NCBI RefSeq assembly: GCF_036898095.1
Contig: NC_090728.1
Span: forward strand, 85,489,289-85,553,288
Direction of reading: 5' to 3'
Source of the DNA: Palaemon carinicauda
Lineage: Eukaryota; Arthropoda; Malacostraca; Decapoda; Palaemonidae
Length of the DNA: 64,000 nt
A program made the translations under genes and the position numbers. Below are positions 30,368-40,770 of the stretch, piece by piece; positions within the stretch are counted from its first letter, which is position 1; the number at the start of each line of letters is the position of its first letter. The notes beneath the pieces are model-generated. The model was not told where the DNA came from. It was given only the letters and a program-made list of their open reading frames with translations, and ran no database searches.

Positions 30368-33271
30368 TTATGGGAATGTAGTGGCTGAGCCCTCACCTAC
30401 TACTGCACTCGCTGCTACGAATGGTCCCAGGGTGTAGCAGTTCTCGTAAAGAGACTGGACATCTTTGAGATAGAATGATGCGAACACTGACTTGCTTCTC
30501 CAATAGGTTGCATCCATAACACTCTGCAGAGAACGGTTCTGTTTGAAGGCCACTGAAGTAGCCACAGCTCTAACTTCATGTGTCCTTACCTTCAGCAAAG
30601 CAAGGTCTTCTTCCTTCAGATGAGAATGTGCCTCTCTAATCAGAAGCCTGATGTAGTAAGAAACTGCGTTCTTAGACATCGGTAGAGTAGGCTTCTTGAT
30701 AGAACACCATAAAGCTTCTGATTGTCCTCGTAATGGCTTTGACCGTCTTAAATAGTACTTAAGAGCTCTTACTGGGCAAAGTACTCTCTCTAGTTCGTTC
30801 CCCACCAAGTTGGACAGGCTTGGGATCTCGAACGACTTGGGCCAAGGACGGGAAGGAAGCTCGTTTTTAGCAAAAAAACCGAGCTGCAAGGAACATGTAG
30901 CCGTTTCAGATGTAAAACCTATGTTCCTGCTGAAGGCGTGGATCTCACTGACTCTTTTAGCTGTTGCTAAGCAAACGAGGAAAAGAGTCTTTAATGTGAG
31001 ATCCTTAAAAGAGGCTGATTGAAGCGGTTCGAAACTTGATGACATTAGGAACCTTAAAACCACGTCTAGGTTCCAGCCTGGTGTGGACAACCGACGTTCC
31101 TTTGAGGTCTCAAAAGACCTAAGGAGGTCCTGTAGATCTTTGTTGGTGGAAAGATCCAAGCCTCTGTGGCGGAAGACCGCTGCCAACATACTCCTGTAAC
31201 CCTTGATCGTAGGAGCTGATAGGGATCTTACATTCCTTAGATGTAACAGGAAGTCAGCTATCTGTGTTACAGAGGTACTGGTTGAGGAAACTGCATTCGC
31301 CTTACACCAGCTTCGGAAGACTTCCCATTTAGACTGATAGACTCTGAGAGTGGATGTCCTCCTTGCTCTGGCAATCGCTCTGGCTGCCTCCTTCGAAAAG
31401 CCTCTAGCTCTTGAGAGTCTTTCGATAGTCTGAAGGCAGTCAGACGAAGAGCGTGGAGGCTTGGGTGTACCTTCTTTACGTGAGGTTGACGCAGAAGGTC
31501 CACTCTTAGAGGAAGAGTCCTGGGAACGTCCACTAGCCATTGCAGTACCTCGGTGAACCATTCTCTCGCGGGCCAGAGGGGAGCAACCAACGTCAACCGT
31601 GTCCCTTCGTGAGAGGCGAACTTCTGAAGTACCCTGTTGACAATCTTGAACGGAGGGAACGCATACAGGTCTAGATGGGACCAATCCAGCAGAAAGGCAT
31701 CCACGTGAACTGCTGCTGGGTCTGGAATCGGAGAACAATACATCGGGAGCCTCTTGGTCATCGAGGTAGCGAATAGATCTATGGTGGGCTGACCCCACAG
31801 GGCCCATAGTCTGCTGCAAACATTCTTGTGAAGGGTCCACTTTGTGGGGATGACCTGACCCTTCCGGCTGAGGCGATCTGCCATGACATTCATGTCGCCC
31901 TGAATGAACCTCGTTACCAGCGAAAGCTTTCGATCTTTTGACCAAATGAGGAGGTCCCTTGCGATCTCGAACAACTTCCTCGAATGAGTCCCTCCTTGCT
32001 TGGAGATGTAAGCCAAGGCTGTGGTGTTGCCGGAGTTCACCTCCACCACCTTGTTTAGCTGGAGGGACTTGAAGTTTATCAAGGCCAGATGAACTGCCAA
32101 CAGCTCCTTGCAATTGATGTGAAGTGTCCTTTGCTCCTGATTCCACGTGCCCGAGCATTCCTGTCCGTCCAGTGTCGCACCCCAGCCCGTGTCTGATGCG
32201 TCCGAGAAGAGACGGTGGTCGGGGGTCTGAACAGCCAATGGTAGACCTTCCTTGAGAAGAATGCTGTTCTTCCACCACGTCAGTGTAGACCTCATCTCTT
32301 CGGAAACAGGCACTGAGACCGCCTCTAGCGTCATGTCCTTTCTCCAGTGAGCAGCTAGATGATACTGAAGGGGGCGGAGGTGGAGTCTCCCTAACTCGAT
32401 GAACTGGGCCAGCGATGAAAGTGTCCCTGTTAGACTCATCCACTGCCTGACTGAACATCGGTTCCTTCTCAGCATGCTCTGGATGCATTCTAGGGCTTGA
32501 TTGATCCTTGGGGCCGACGGAAAAGCCCGAAAAGCTCGACTCTGAATCTCCATACCTAGATAGACAATGGTCTGGGATGGGACGAGCTGGGACTTCTCTA
32601 TATTGACCAGGAGGCCCAATTCCTTGGTCAGATCCATAGTCCATCTGAGATTCTCCAGACAGCGACGACTTGACGGTGCTCTTAAAAGCCAGTCGTCCAA
32701 ATAGAGGGAGGCTCTGATGTCTGCCAAGTGAAGGAATTTGGCAATATTCCTCATCAGTCTCGTAAACACAAGAGGTGCTGTGCTTAGGCCAAAGCACAGG
32801 GCTTGGAACTGGTACACAACCTTTCCAAAGACGAACCTTAGGAAAGGTTGGGAGTCTGGATGGATGGGGACGTGAAAGTACGCGTCTTTCAGGTCTAACG
32901 AGACCATCCAGTCCTCCTTCCTGACCGCTGCTAGGACCGACTTCGTCGTCTCCATCGTGAACGTCTGCTTGGTGACAAAAGCATTGAGAGCACTGACGTC
33001 CAGCACCGGTCTCCAACCTCCTGTCTTCTTCGCTACCAGGAAGAGACGGTTGTAGAAGCCCGGGGATTGATGGTCCCGGACTATGACTACCGCTCCCTTT
33101 TGTAGCAAGAGCGACACCTCTTGTTGCAACGCTAGCCTCTTGTCCTTCTCCTTGTAGTTGGGAGAGAGGTTGATGGGAGATGTAGTTAGAGGGGGACTGC
33201 GGCAGAACGGAATTCTGTACCCCTCCTTTAGCCACTTCACAGACTGAGCGTCTGCACCTCTGCTCTCCCAA
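30368..33271 (-). CDS. Tyrosine recombinase frame of element E, open from the Gag stop
   Basis: The frame is open for 967 codons from a TTG at 33271; the codons between the Gag stop (33326-33328) and 33271 are also open. Roughly 580 codons run antiphase to RT/RNase H and encode a Ser/Pro/Gly-rich sequence without known domain. The recombinase follows from about 31530. Catalytic boxes are 'ATAKRVSEIHAFSR' (Arg), 'RTHEVRAVATSVAF' (H-x-x-R) and 'DATYWRSKSVFASFYLKDV' (Tyr). No ATG lies at the 5' end, so YR may be made by stop read-through, internal initiation near 31500 or splicing. The frame is identical to that of Gag. Confidence 0.85.
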   Translation of the reverse strand: MGEQRCRRSVCEVAKGGVQNSVLPQSPSNYISHQPLSQLQGEGQEASVATRGVALATKGSGSHSPGPSIPGLLQPSLPGSEEDRRLETGAGRQCSQCFCHQADVHDGDDEVGPSSGQEGGLDGLVRPERRVLSRPHPSRLPTFPKVRLWKGCVPVPSPVLWPKHSTSCVYETDEEYCQIPSLGRHQSLPLFGRLAFKSTVKSSLSGESQMDYGSDQGIGPPGQYREVPARPIPDHCLSRYGDSESSFSGFSVGPKDQSSPRMHPEHAEKEPMFSQAVDESNRDTFIAGPVHRVRETPPPPPSVSSSCSLEKGHDARGGLSACFRRDEVYTDVVEEQHSSQGRSTIGCSDPRPPSLLGRIRHGLGCDTGRTGMLGHVESGAKDTSHQLQGAVGSSSGLDKLQVPPAKQGGGGELRQHHSLGLHLQARRDSFEEVVRDRKGPPHLVKRSKAFAGNEVHSGRHECHGRSPQPEGSGHPHKVDPSQECLQQTMGPVGSAHHRSIRYLDDQEAPDVLFSDSRPSSSSRGCLSAGLVPSRPVCVPSVQDCQQGTSEVRLSRRDTVDVGCSPLARERMVHRGTAMASGRSQDSSSKSGPSASTSRKEGTPKPPRSSSDCLQTIERLSRARGFSKEAARAIARARRTSTLRVYQSKWEVFRSWCKANAVSSTSTSVTQIADFLLHLRNVRSLSAPTIKGYRSMLAAVFRHRGLDLSTNKDLQDLLRSFETSKERRLSTPGWNLDVVLRFLMSSSFEPLQSASFKDLTLKTLFLVCLATAKRVSEIHAFSRNIGFTSETATCSLQLGFFAKNELPSRPWPKSFEIPSLSNLVGNELERVLCPVRALKYYLRRSKPLRGQSEALWCSIKKPTLPMSKNAVSYYIRLLIREAHSHLKEEDLALLKVRTHEVRAVATSVAFKQNRSLQSVMDATYWRSKSVFASFYLKDVQSLYENCYTLGPFVAASAVVGEGSATTFP

Positions 33272-33417
33272 GCTTGCCAGAAGGTCTTGAGTCTGGCTCC
33301 CACTGCTGTCTGGAGAGGAAGGCAGTCAGATCCTGCCTTTTGCGGACTTGGAACCCTTCTTGGATTTGCCACGGTGACTGTCGGCACGGGTACCTCCTCT
33401 GCTGGAGGTTCTGCCAC
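31267..33417 (-). CDS. RT-RNase H-Dam-like polyprotein of element E
   Basis: 716 residues. The RT has 'GGWRPVLDVSALNAFV', 'SLDLKDAYFHVPIHPDSQPF' (motif A Asp), 'FGLSTAPLVFTRLMRN' and 'LYLDDWLLRAP' (YxDD). RNase H follows with Asp in 'LFSDASDTGWGATL' and Glu in 'INCKELLAVHLAL', but 'VNSGNTTALAYI' has Gly where D and F have the catalytic Asp. 'NVMADRLSRKGQ' is kept. The C-terminal third ('TIDLFATSMTKRLPMYCSP', 'LYAFPPFKIVNRVL', 'VAPLWPAREWF') resembles phage-type Dam methyltransferase, with FPP in place of D/NPPY. The ATG at 33417 lies 92 nt inside the Gag end, +1 to it. Its product would copy element RNA. Confidence 0.9.
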   Translation of the reverse strand: MAEPPAEEVPVPTVTVANPRRVPSPQKAGSDCLPLQTAVGARLKTFWQAWESRGADAQSVKWLKEGYRIPFCRSPPLTTSPINLSPNYKEKDKRLALQQEVSLLLQKGAVVIVRDHQSPGFYNRLFLVAKKTGGWRPVLDVSALNAFVTKQTFTMETTKSVLAAVRKEDWMVSLDLKDAYFHVPIHPDSQPFLRFVFGKVVYQFQALCFGLSTAPLVFTRLMRNIAKFLHLADIRASLYLDDWLLRAPSSRRCLENLRWTMDLTKELGLLVNIEKSQLVPSQTIVYLGMEIQSRAFRAFPSAPRINQALECIQSMLRRNRCSVRQWMSLTGTLSSLAQFIELGRLHLRPLQYHLAAHWRKDMTLEAVSVPVSEEMRSTLTWWKNSILLKEGLPLAVQTPDHRLFSDASDTGWGATLDGQECSGTWNQEQRTLHINCKELLAVHLALINFKSLQLNKVVEVNSGNTTALAYISKQGGTHSRKLFEIARDLLIWSKDRKLSLVTRFIQGDMNVMADRLSRKGQVIPTKWTLHKNVCSRLWALWGQPTIDLFATSMTKRLPMYCSPIPDPAAVHVDAFLLDWSHLDLYAFPPFKIVNRVLQKFASHEGTRLTLVAPLWPAREWFTEVLQWLVDVPRTLPLRVDLLRQPHVKKVHPSLHALRLTAFRLSKDSQELEAFRRRQPERLPEQGGHPLSESISLNGKSSEAGVRRMQFPQPVPL

Positions 33418-35764
33418 GAAAGGGCGGGATGAACCTAGTTGCAGGTGTGTCTACTGCTGCAGGACGGAAAGGTCTAGGCACGGAAGGTAAGGTTTTAGCC
33501 TTACGTGCGGAAGATGCCATCAGATCATGGGTATCCTTCTGGATAAGCGAGGCAGCCATCCCCTTGATCAGCTCCTCCGGAAACAGACACTTGGAAAGAG
33601 GAGCAAACAACAACTCCGACTTCTGGCAAGGGGTGATACCAGACGACAAGAAGGAGCAAAGATGTTCTCTCTTCTTAAGCACTCCCGACACGTACGAAGC
33701 CGCAAGTTCACCAGACCCATCCCGAATGGCTTTGTCCATGCTAGACATGATCAGCATGGCAGAGTCCTTATCCGAAGGGGAAGTCTTTCTGCTTAACGCA
33801 CCCAAACACCAATCGAGGAAGTTGAAGATCTCAAAAGCACGAAAGACTCCCTTCAACAGATGATCCATGTCAGAAAAGGACCAGCAGATCTTCAATCGTC
33901 TCATAGCCAGCCTGCGGGGAGAGTCAACCAGACTTGAGAAGTCGCCCTGGGCAGAGGCAGGAACTCCCAAGCCGGGTTCCTCTCCCGTGGCATACCAGAC
34001 GCTCGACTTGGAAGCAAGCTTGGTAGGCGGAAAGATGAAAGCAGTCTTTCCCAGTTGCTTCTTGGACTGCAACCACTCTCCCATAACCCTCAAAGCTCTC
34101 TTGGATGAGCGTGCGAGAACAAGCTTGGTGAAGGCAGGAGCAGCAGACTGCATGCCCAGAGCAAACTCGGAGGGAGGAGAGCGAGGGGTTGCAGACACAA
34201 ACTGTTCTGGATACAAGTCCCTGAACAAGGCAAGGACTTTACGAAAATCTAAGGAGGGAGGCGTAGACTTGGGCCCTTCAAAGTCGGAGTGCGGTTCATC
34301 CAAATGTGCAGCTTCGTCATCCGATACTCCATCATCCGAAAGCTGAGTAGGAAGTGGCAAAGGCTGAGCAGAAAACTGAACGGCTGAATCCGGCAGCACG
34401 GGTGCATGCGTAGCTGCTGCGGATCCAACATCATGCCGCTGCTGGTCAGTCTGCGAGCTGGCAACAACAAAAGCAGAGTGCTGGTGCGTGGGAGGGGTTG
34501 CCGTGGGTTGCGGAGCATGCCGTATGGGATGCGGAGCATGCCGCATGGGTTGCGGAGCATGCCGCATAGTGTCAGAACCCGGCAGCTCTACAGCACCTTC
34601 CCACTGCTGATGCGGTAGCTCACGCATGTCAACGGATGGTGCAGCAAGAACATGCGTCTGGCAGGGTGGACTGCGCATCGGTGGTGGAGCTCTCACAGGT
34701 GGAGTGTGGGAGCAGGCAGCCGCAGTATCTGCTGAGCGCACAACCGCGGCAGGTTGTAGGTTAACAGGTGCAGTGTCAACCTTCTCAGCATGATACTCTT
34801 GCATGAACGCAGCAAGCTGAGACTGCATAGTCTGCAGCATGGACCACTTAGGGTCTACCGTGGTTGGAGCAGCAACAGACGGAGCAGTAGCCTGTTGTGG
34901 AACCACTCTACCTCTCTTGGGAGGTGTGCAGTCATCGGAAGACTGCGGCGAGTCCGAACTGACCCAGTGGCTACACCTGGGCCGTTGGACTCGCTCGGAA
35001 GGGACCTTACGCTTGAGAGGTCGTGAGACCTTGGTCCATCGTTTCCTCCTTGAAACTTCTTCCACAGACGAGGAATGATAGGGCTCATTCGTCTGTTTGT
35101 GGATGGGACGATCTCTGACAGATACGTCCGCAACCACTGAGGGTACATCCGTACGCTGATCAAGGCCTGCCGAACCCTTTGGTCCTTCGACATTGCTTCT
35201 CCCCTGGGCTTGGGAGCTTGCAAGAGGTCCCGGACTGGGAGGACGACTGGCACGAACAGATGTACCCTCATGCGCAACACTGACACTGACACTTTTCACT
35301 TCACTAGTACTGACAACACTTCCCACTGCACTTTTCGCTTTCAGCTCTTTGACATCTGCCAAAAGCTGATTACGGTCATTAGCCAATGACTCCACTCTGT
35401 CACCGAGAGCCTGAATGGCACGCATCATATCCGCCATGGATGGCTGAGCACTAGTAGCAGGGTCGGGAGTCACCACTACAGGGGAAGGAAAAGGTTGAGG
35501 GGCATGGGGAGAGGAAAAATCCACAGAGCGAGAAGAACTCCTCCTGATTCTATCCTTCTCTAGCCTACGTGCATTTTTAAGGAATTCGTTAAAATCGAAT
35601 TCCGAAAGCCCAGCGCATTCCTCACATCGATCTTCCAATTGACAGGATTTACCCCTACAATTGGAACAAACGGTGTGAGGATCTATGGAGGCCTTCGGAA
35701 GACGCCTAGTACAAGCCCTAACACTACACTGCCTGTACTTAGGGACTTGAGACTGGTCAGACAT
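33326..35764 (-). CDS. Gag of element E
   Basis: 812 residues from an ATG at 35764. Residues about 10-55 hold two Cys clusters ('CSVRACTRRLPK', 'CSNCRGKSCQLEDRCEEC'), probably a zinc-binding fold. A short heptad-like segment 'MADMMRAIQALGDRVESL' may be a coiled coil. A long Pro/Ser/Gln-rich linker follows and contains three 7-residue repeats of the MRHAPQP type (34495-34575 in the DNA). A conserved helical block ('KVLALFRDLYPEQFVS', 'KICWSFSDMDHLLKGVF') then leads to a basic RG/K-rich tail. It ends in TGA. Function is assigned by position and tail: nucleocapsid protein packaging the RNA. Confidence 0.85.
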   Translation of the reverse strand: MSDQSQVPKYRQCSVRACTRRLPKASIDPHTVCSNCRGKSCQLEDRCEECAGLSEFDFNEFLKNARRLEKDRIRRSSSRSVDFSSPHAPQPFPSPVVVTPDPATSAQPSMADMMRAIQALGDRVESLANDRNQLLADVKELKAKSAVGSVVSTSEVKSVSVSVAHEGTSVRASRPPSPGPLASSQAQGRSNVEGPKGSAGLDQRTDVPSVVADVSVRDRPIHKQTNEPYHSSSVEEVSRRKRWTKVSRPLKRKVPSERVQRPRCSHWVSSDSPQSSDDCTPPKRGRVVPQQATAPSVAAPTTVDPKWSMLQTMQSQLAAFMQEYHAEKVDTAPVNLQPAAVVRSADTAAACSHTPPVRAPPPMRSPPCQTHVLAAPSVDMRELPHQQWEGAVELPGSDTMRHAPQPMRHAPHPIRHAPQPTATPPTHQHSAFVVASSQTDQQRHDVGSAAATHAPVLPDSAVQFSAQPLPLPTQLSDDGVSDDEAAHLDEPHSDFEGPKSTPPSLDFRKVLALFRDLYPEQFVSATPRSPPSEFALGMQSAAPAFTKLVLARSSKRALRVMGEWLQSKKQLGKTAFIFPPTKLASKSSVWYATGEEPGLGVPASAQGDFSSLVDSPRRLAMRRLKICWSFSDMDHLLKGVFRAFEIFNFLDWCLGALSRKTSPSDKDSAMLIMSSMDKAIRDGSGELAASYVSGVLKKREHLCSFLSSGITPCQKSELLFAPLSKCLFPEELIKGMAASLIQKDTHDLMASSARKAKTLPSVPRPFRPAAVDTPATRFIPPFRGRTSSRGGTRADSHRGKSKKGSKSAKGRI

Positions 35765-35980
35765 CTTGAATTGTAGAAATAGTCAAGGGGGGATTCCAAA
35801 ATCTAGCAAAGTTCGTTAACAATTAATCCAAATTAATTCCAAAAGCTTGCTAAGCTAATGATAAAGCTTCCTGAATAGCGAAGGCTAAAATCTAGAGTGA
35901 ATACATCACCAAAATCGTGAAAAAACAACTCCAGAATCAACAGCGTATTCAAGTAGGTCTTGCCGGTGGCACGACAGAGG

Positions 35981-36147
35981 AAAAATTGAGTTCTTGTTGA
36001 CAAGAAGTACTTGAGTACCTACTCACAGATGGCGCTGTTGTGTACACCCCCACCTGTATAGCGATCGCTGGCGTATCCCGACCTTAGATTTCTGTCGGGC
36101 AACGGAGTTGACAGCTACATGATCATCGGGTAAGATTAATATTGAAA
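35981..36147 (-). repeat. 5' ITR of element E
   Basis: Inverse of the 3' ITR interior with one visible difference ('cttgtc' against 'cttatc'). In the element direction it starts 'tttcaatattaatcttaccc'. Confidence 0.88.
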
Positions 36148-37759
36148 ACTATCTTTACGAGTTGTTGTATGCTTAGTTAAACTCTCTTGAAATCATAATT
36201 TTAAAATTATAATAACTGATGTTAATAAATTTCTGAAATAGTTTAATAACAACTAACTATGTCTGATAACATAAAATTAACATGACAATAATAAACAACT
36301 GCAATAGAACTATATATTTCAATATCACAATTACAGTTACATTTTCAATGTAAATTGTTGAATATAAAACATACAATAAAGCCATACCTATTCAATAACA
36401 TGGACGGTGAAAGAGCAACAGAAAGATTTACAGCACATTGAAGGAATGCTCACACAACTCAATATATGATGAGTCTACTTCTGGAATGCATTTTCCTTAT
36501 TTATATGTCCTCAAAACTTCACTATCATATCTTATAATCAGTGGTATAAAATCTCACATAAAACTCTGAACAAAATATACAGTACAGTATATAAACAATA
36601 ACTATTAACTAGTTCATAAATCACTTTTAGATTATATATTAAATTCTTCACTTAACCTGTTTGAGAATCAGTGTTTATTGCAAATTACTTGAGACGAAGT
36701 TCATAAGTTTTTGGCACAAACTAAAATTAGTAAAAAAAAAGACTCGATAAGGTTTCAATGTTAAAACATTCAGATGTAATTTAAACCATTTTACTTAACC
36801 TTATGAAAGCAATAAAGGAAACTGAACGTTAGTGAAAAGTTCCTTAATGACCGTTAGTATTCTCTAGGTACCTAATGTACTGGAAAGCATGAAGCCCAAA
36901 TACTTGTGAAGGCCGTGCATAATGCATCATAGTACAGTATGTCAAATGTCTGGCTGGGTCATTCAATTATCAGTAAAAATACATAATCTTCCTATACCAA
37001 TCTAATGCATCCACAAGAAAAAAATAATGAAATAGCTTAAAAAATAAAAAAAAATCCACATATAGGAGTAGATGTACAGTATAATAAATTTCTTGATTCA
37101 TTAATGTAAATGGTGTCGTAAGAAACAAGTATATAATGGAAATGAGAAAAAAATATCTGTAGTTGCTGTCATCTGATCAACATGAATAATGACCACAAAA
37201 TGACTATAATTATCATTACATTACACCTTGAGCTGATTAAAAGTTATTGTCATGATTTCAACAAAATTCTAAGGAACCTACCATTACAGAACAGTACAAA
37301 TTGTGGACTAATTAGGTTCTATTTACTGTACTTGAAAAATCCATTAAGGAACCAAATATTTATTTCTAGCAAAAAATTACTGTTTATAAGAAATGGTATG
37401 AAATTTATTGTCACTATATTGGCTTTTTCCCAGAGGATACAAGTAATTTTGAAACTTTTAATGCTCAATGTAAAAAACTACAGCTTCAATTTCTCTTTTC
37501 GTAAGAAAATGACAGGAGAAATATCATACAGGTGTATTATGATCACTTGCCTTTTGGACTACTGATCAGTTACTGTATATACTTTTAAATTGATCAGCAA
37601 AAACTAACTCCCAAATGTTTCTTTAATTCTTATACTGTTCCTCTGGTTGTGATATTAAATTTTCTTTACTTCATGTTACAAAGGAGAACTTTGCATAGTT
37701 AGCTGAATTCTAAACTCATAGTCTGTGATACAAATATTGGTAAGATTTCAACTTCAAGT

Positions 37760-37891
<132 letters not shown>

Positions 37892-39089
37892 CTCATAGAC
37901 ATCTTTCAAATATAATCCTAGGCTTGACCATTCTTGTTCCCCAGTCATCTTGTTATGAAAGTTATTCAACTTTTAGTGCTATCACTCATGCTTCTTTTTA
38001 GGCTCTGCAAGCATAGAAGATTAGCAAAGAACAGGGACAAAATCATTATAAATTTTAAAAGAAGTTAGCTATGAAAAGAGTACCAAAGATTGCAACCTTT
38101 CCGTATAAATAGCAAGCTATGGATTCATCTTGAAGAGGAGAGCAAAACCTACTCAAAAGTATTGAGAATATCATTGAAAGAGGACTATAATTATTTGTAA
38201 TGAGTCGAAATCATAAAATAATCTAGTTTCCTCTTAATATGAGAAAACTTATTCTTCACAGTAATGTGAAATTAACAGCAATATCTTCACAAACGTGTTG
38301 CAATTATGGGCATTTTTTTCAGCTAACTTGTTTAAAAGTTATAATGACTTTGACCCCGTACTTTTCCAATCTTTAATACTATGCCATTACAAAATATCCT
38401 ATAATTACACGGTTCTTAAAAAAGCACGAGGAATAGCAGAAAGGAATAACTTAAGCACTCCAATATAAAAATAGTGACTGGGGATCAGGAATGGTCAAAT
38501 CTAGGATTAGGGTTAATGAAAAGATTGAAACTATATTTTGAAGAAAAAAAAATAAGTAGACTTCAGCAAGAAAGGGACCTGATAATTGATCATTCATATT
38601 ACAGGCAATTCAAAGCTGCCTGTGAGAGATCAAATACTGTATCTCCCATTCCTAAACCTTTATTCTATATAATCAAATGTATTATCAAATGTCAAAAAAT
38701 TTATTCCTTCACCCGTTATTTGGAATATTGCACTCATATGATGGGTGGTATAATTTCTATCCTTCGACTTGATATAACTGATTCTACGGAAATTTGTTTA
38801 ATCAATGTCCACTTTTAATACTTCTCTTAATCCTCTCTACATGGCAAGGTGGCTTCTATGTCCCTTTTATGAAGGCATATTTTATTGCTTCAAACTCAAG
38901 GGAAAGTTCTGCCATCTATCATGCAATTTTGTTACAGAATCCAAACTATCTTGTGGAAACCAGTTGCTAAGAATAGGCATTTTATACTTCTATATTTCAT
39001 GACTGTCAACAGCTTTAATTCTTTATGAAGTAAGTCTATTACTTCCTTTGTGATTAAACTCAACCCTTTCTCATTCCTTACCTTCCTCT

Positions 39090-39113
39090 TTTTCTTTCTT
39101 TCTTTCTTTCCAT
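39090..39113. repeat. (TTTC)n run
   Basis: Short tetranucleotide microsatellite with about five uninterrupted units. Confidence 0.8.
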
Positions 39114-40139
39114 AGGATTAAAGTTACAAAGGTAATTTTCTTGCTTGTCTCATGGGCCACTGTACTCCAAATATCAAATAACTCTTATTTTAAATCCAGT
39201 ATTGTTTCCATTGTGAATACAGCACGACTCCATATAGATAAAAGGCATAAAAAAAATGCACAGGTACTTGGTATTCATTAAAAGGTCAGCCATTGCCTCT
39301 AAATTGCAGGCTACACTGATTTCTTACACAAAAATCAATTTACAGTAAATGTGTTACACTGATAAGCAGTACTGTATAACATATTCTAAGTTTCACTTCA
39401 TTATACACTTCAGTTTCAAATGTATTTCTGCATAAAATAAGCTTTAGCTTAGCATCATTTCTTATCTTTTGCACAAAAAACTCATTTAGTGAATTTAAGT
39501 GGTAGAAAGTATTTACATACCATTTATTTACTGCATAGAATTTTTATTCCTATAAAAAAACCTTGTCTCTAAAAAACAAGGACTCTTATGTCAAGAATAA
39601 TTAAAAACAGTAAGCTCCATTTTGGAAGTAGTTAGTAACTTGAATATGTAATATCTTTGTGGTTTAAATCATTCTACCTTTGGTTGACAAGTGAAACTTA
39701 ATGCAAATTTTTACATTTCAAGCAAATTGGTTTTACAAGTAATGCATTTGTTCTATTATTACCATAACTAGAGCAGCCACTGTAACCTAAAACATTATTA
39801 GGGACCTATGAATTTTATCTTATATTAAAAAAAAAAATGTCAAATGGTATAAATTGCTCAAGGGAATCTTCCCTTCACATACTATTTCCTGCACCTTTGT
39901 CATGGACCTAGTTTATAGTGATTTGTGACCATACAGAATAAGTAAATGTATGCAACAAAGAACAACCCTGACCAAATAAAATTTTGCAGGTGTTAGTTGA
40001 ACTAAAAGTAATAGTTTTGTTTCTTTATATGATTTTAGAATTGATAACCTAATTTCCTTAAAATACTTCATATCTTATTCAAAAACTTCAAACTTAATGT
40101 TTCTTGAGATATTGTAATTGGCTAAAGGTTATTACTTAA

Positions 40140-40770
40140 AGGGCACCCGGTAAAGTGCAAGCCTTCGCCTCGTCAAGCAGTCTTATTTTGCTCTCAACTC
40201 CACTACAAACGTGTACAGTACTTTGATTTGTCCTTGGGTCATACCCTACATGTCCACCAAGTTTCGTTGAAATTGGTTCTTTAATTTTGGCGTAATGTTG
40301 TTAAGAAATGAAAAACAAGCAGTCTCATTTTGCTTTTAACTCCACTTCATACTTGCACTTTGATGTATTTTCTTCAAATTCTAATGCATTTGTCCTTGGG
40401 TCGTCCCCCACATGTCCACCAAGTTTTGTTGAAATTAGTTCAGTAGTTTTTGTATGCTGTTGTTCAGAAACAAAAATTTAACAATTATTTTCAAAGTACT
40501 GCTGCGTACTTATACTTTGATATACTTTATCCAGCATGTTACAGATTCATTATTCGGTCATACCCTACACGACCAAGTTAGGCAAAATTTGGTACTGTAG
40601 TTTTGTGTAAAGTAGCTCAAAAACAAACAAACAAATAAATAAATAAATATATAAACTAATTACTCATTGTTACAGATTCGTCCTTGGGTCATACCCAACA
40701 TGAATACCAAATTTGCTCAAAAACAGTACTGTAGTTGTGTAAAGTTGCTCACAAGCAAACAAACAGATAG
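40140..40770. repeat. Degenerate tandem repeat, about 130-160 bp period
   Basis: The phrase 'tccttgggtcataccc' with 'acatgtccaccaagtttcg' and 'tgttgaaattagttc' recurs near 40228, 40390, 40550 and 40678, ever more diverged, interspersed with 'aaacaaacaaac' runs. From memory, similar text ending in CAAA runs occurs at the 3' tail of dispersed elements in many invertebrates; the family is not certain. Confidence 0.6.

Larger units (their letters stand above)
29637..36147 (-). mobile_element. DIRS-type retrotransposon E, full length with all frames open
   Basis: The 6.5-kb copy has a 5' ITR (35981-36147), Gag, RT/RNase H, YR, an ICR (29876-29963) and a 3' ITR (29637-29826). The ITR pair differs at one visible position over about 150 bases. 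All three genes lack stops or frameshifts. The only obvious defect is Asp-to-Gly at the third RNase H carboxylate (codon 32029-32031). It is the best-preserved copy in the window and may be a young insertion. No target-site duplication is apparent, as expected for YR-mediated insertion. Confidence 0.92.

Noticed and set aside
31530..33271. Upstream half of the 967-codon frame in E (and its counterparts in B, D and F) as a separate Ser/Pro-rich protein
   Set aside because: No domain is recognisable and it lies antiphase under a certain RT gene. It is described as part of the YR frame and as a finding, not as an independent gene.
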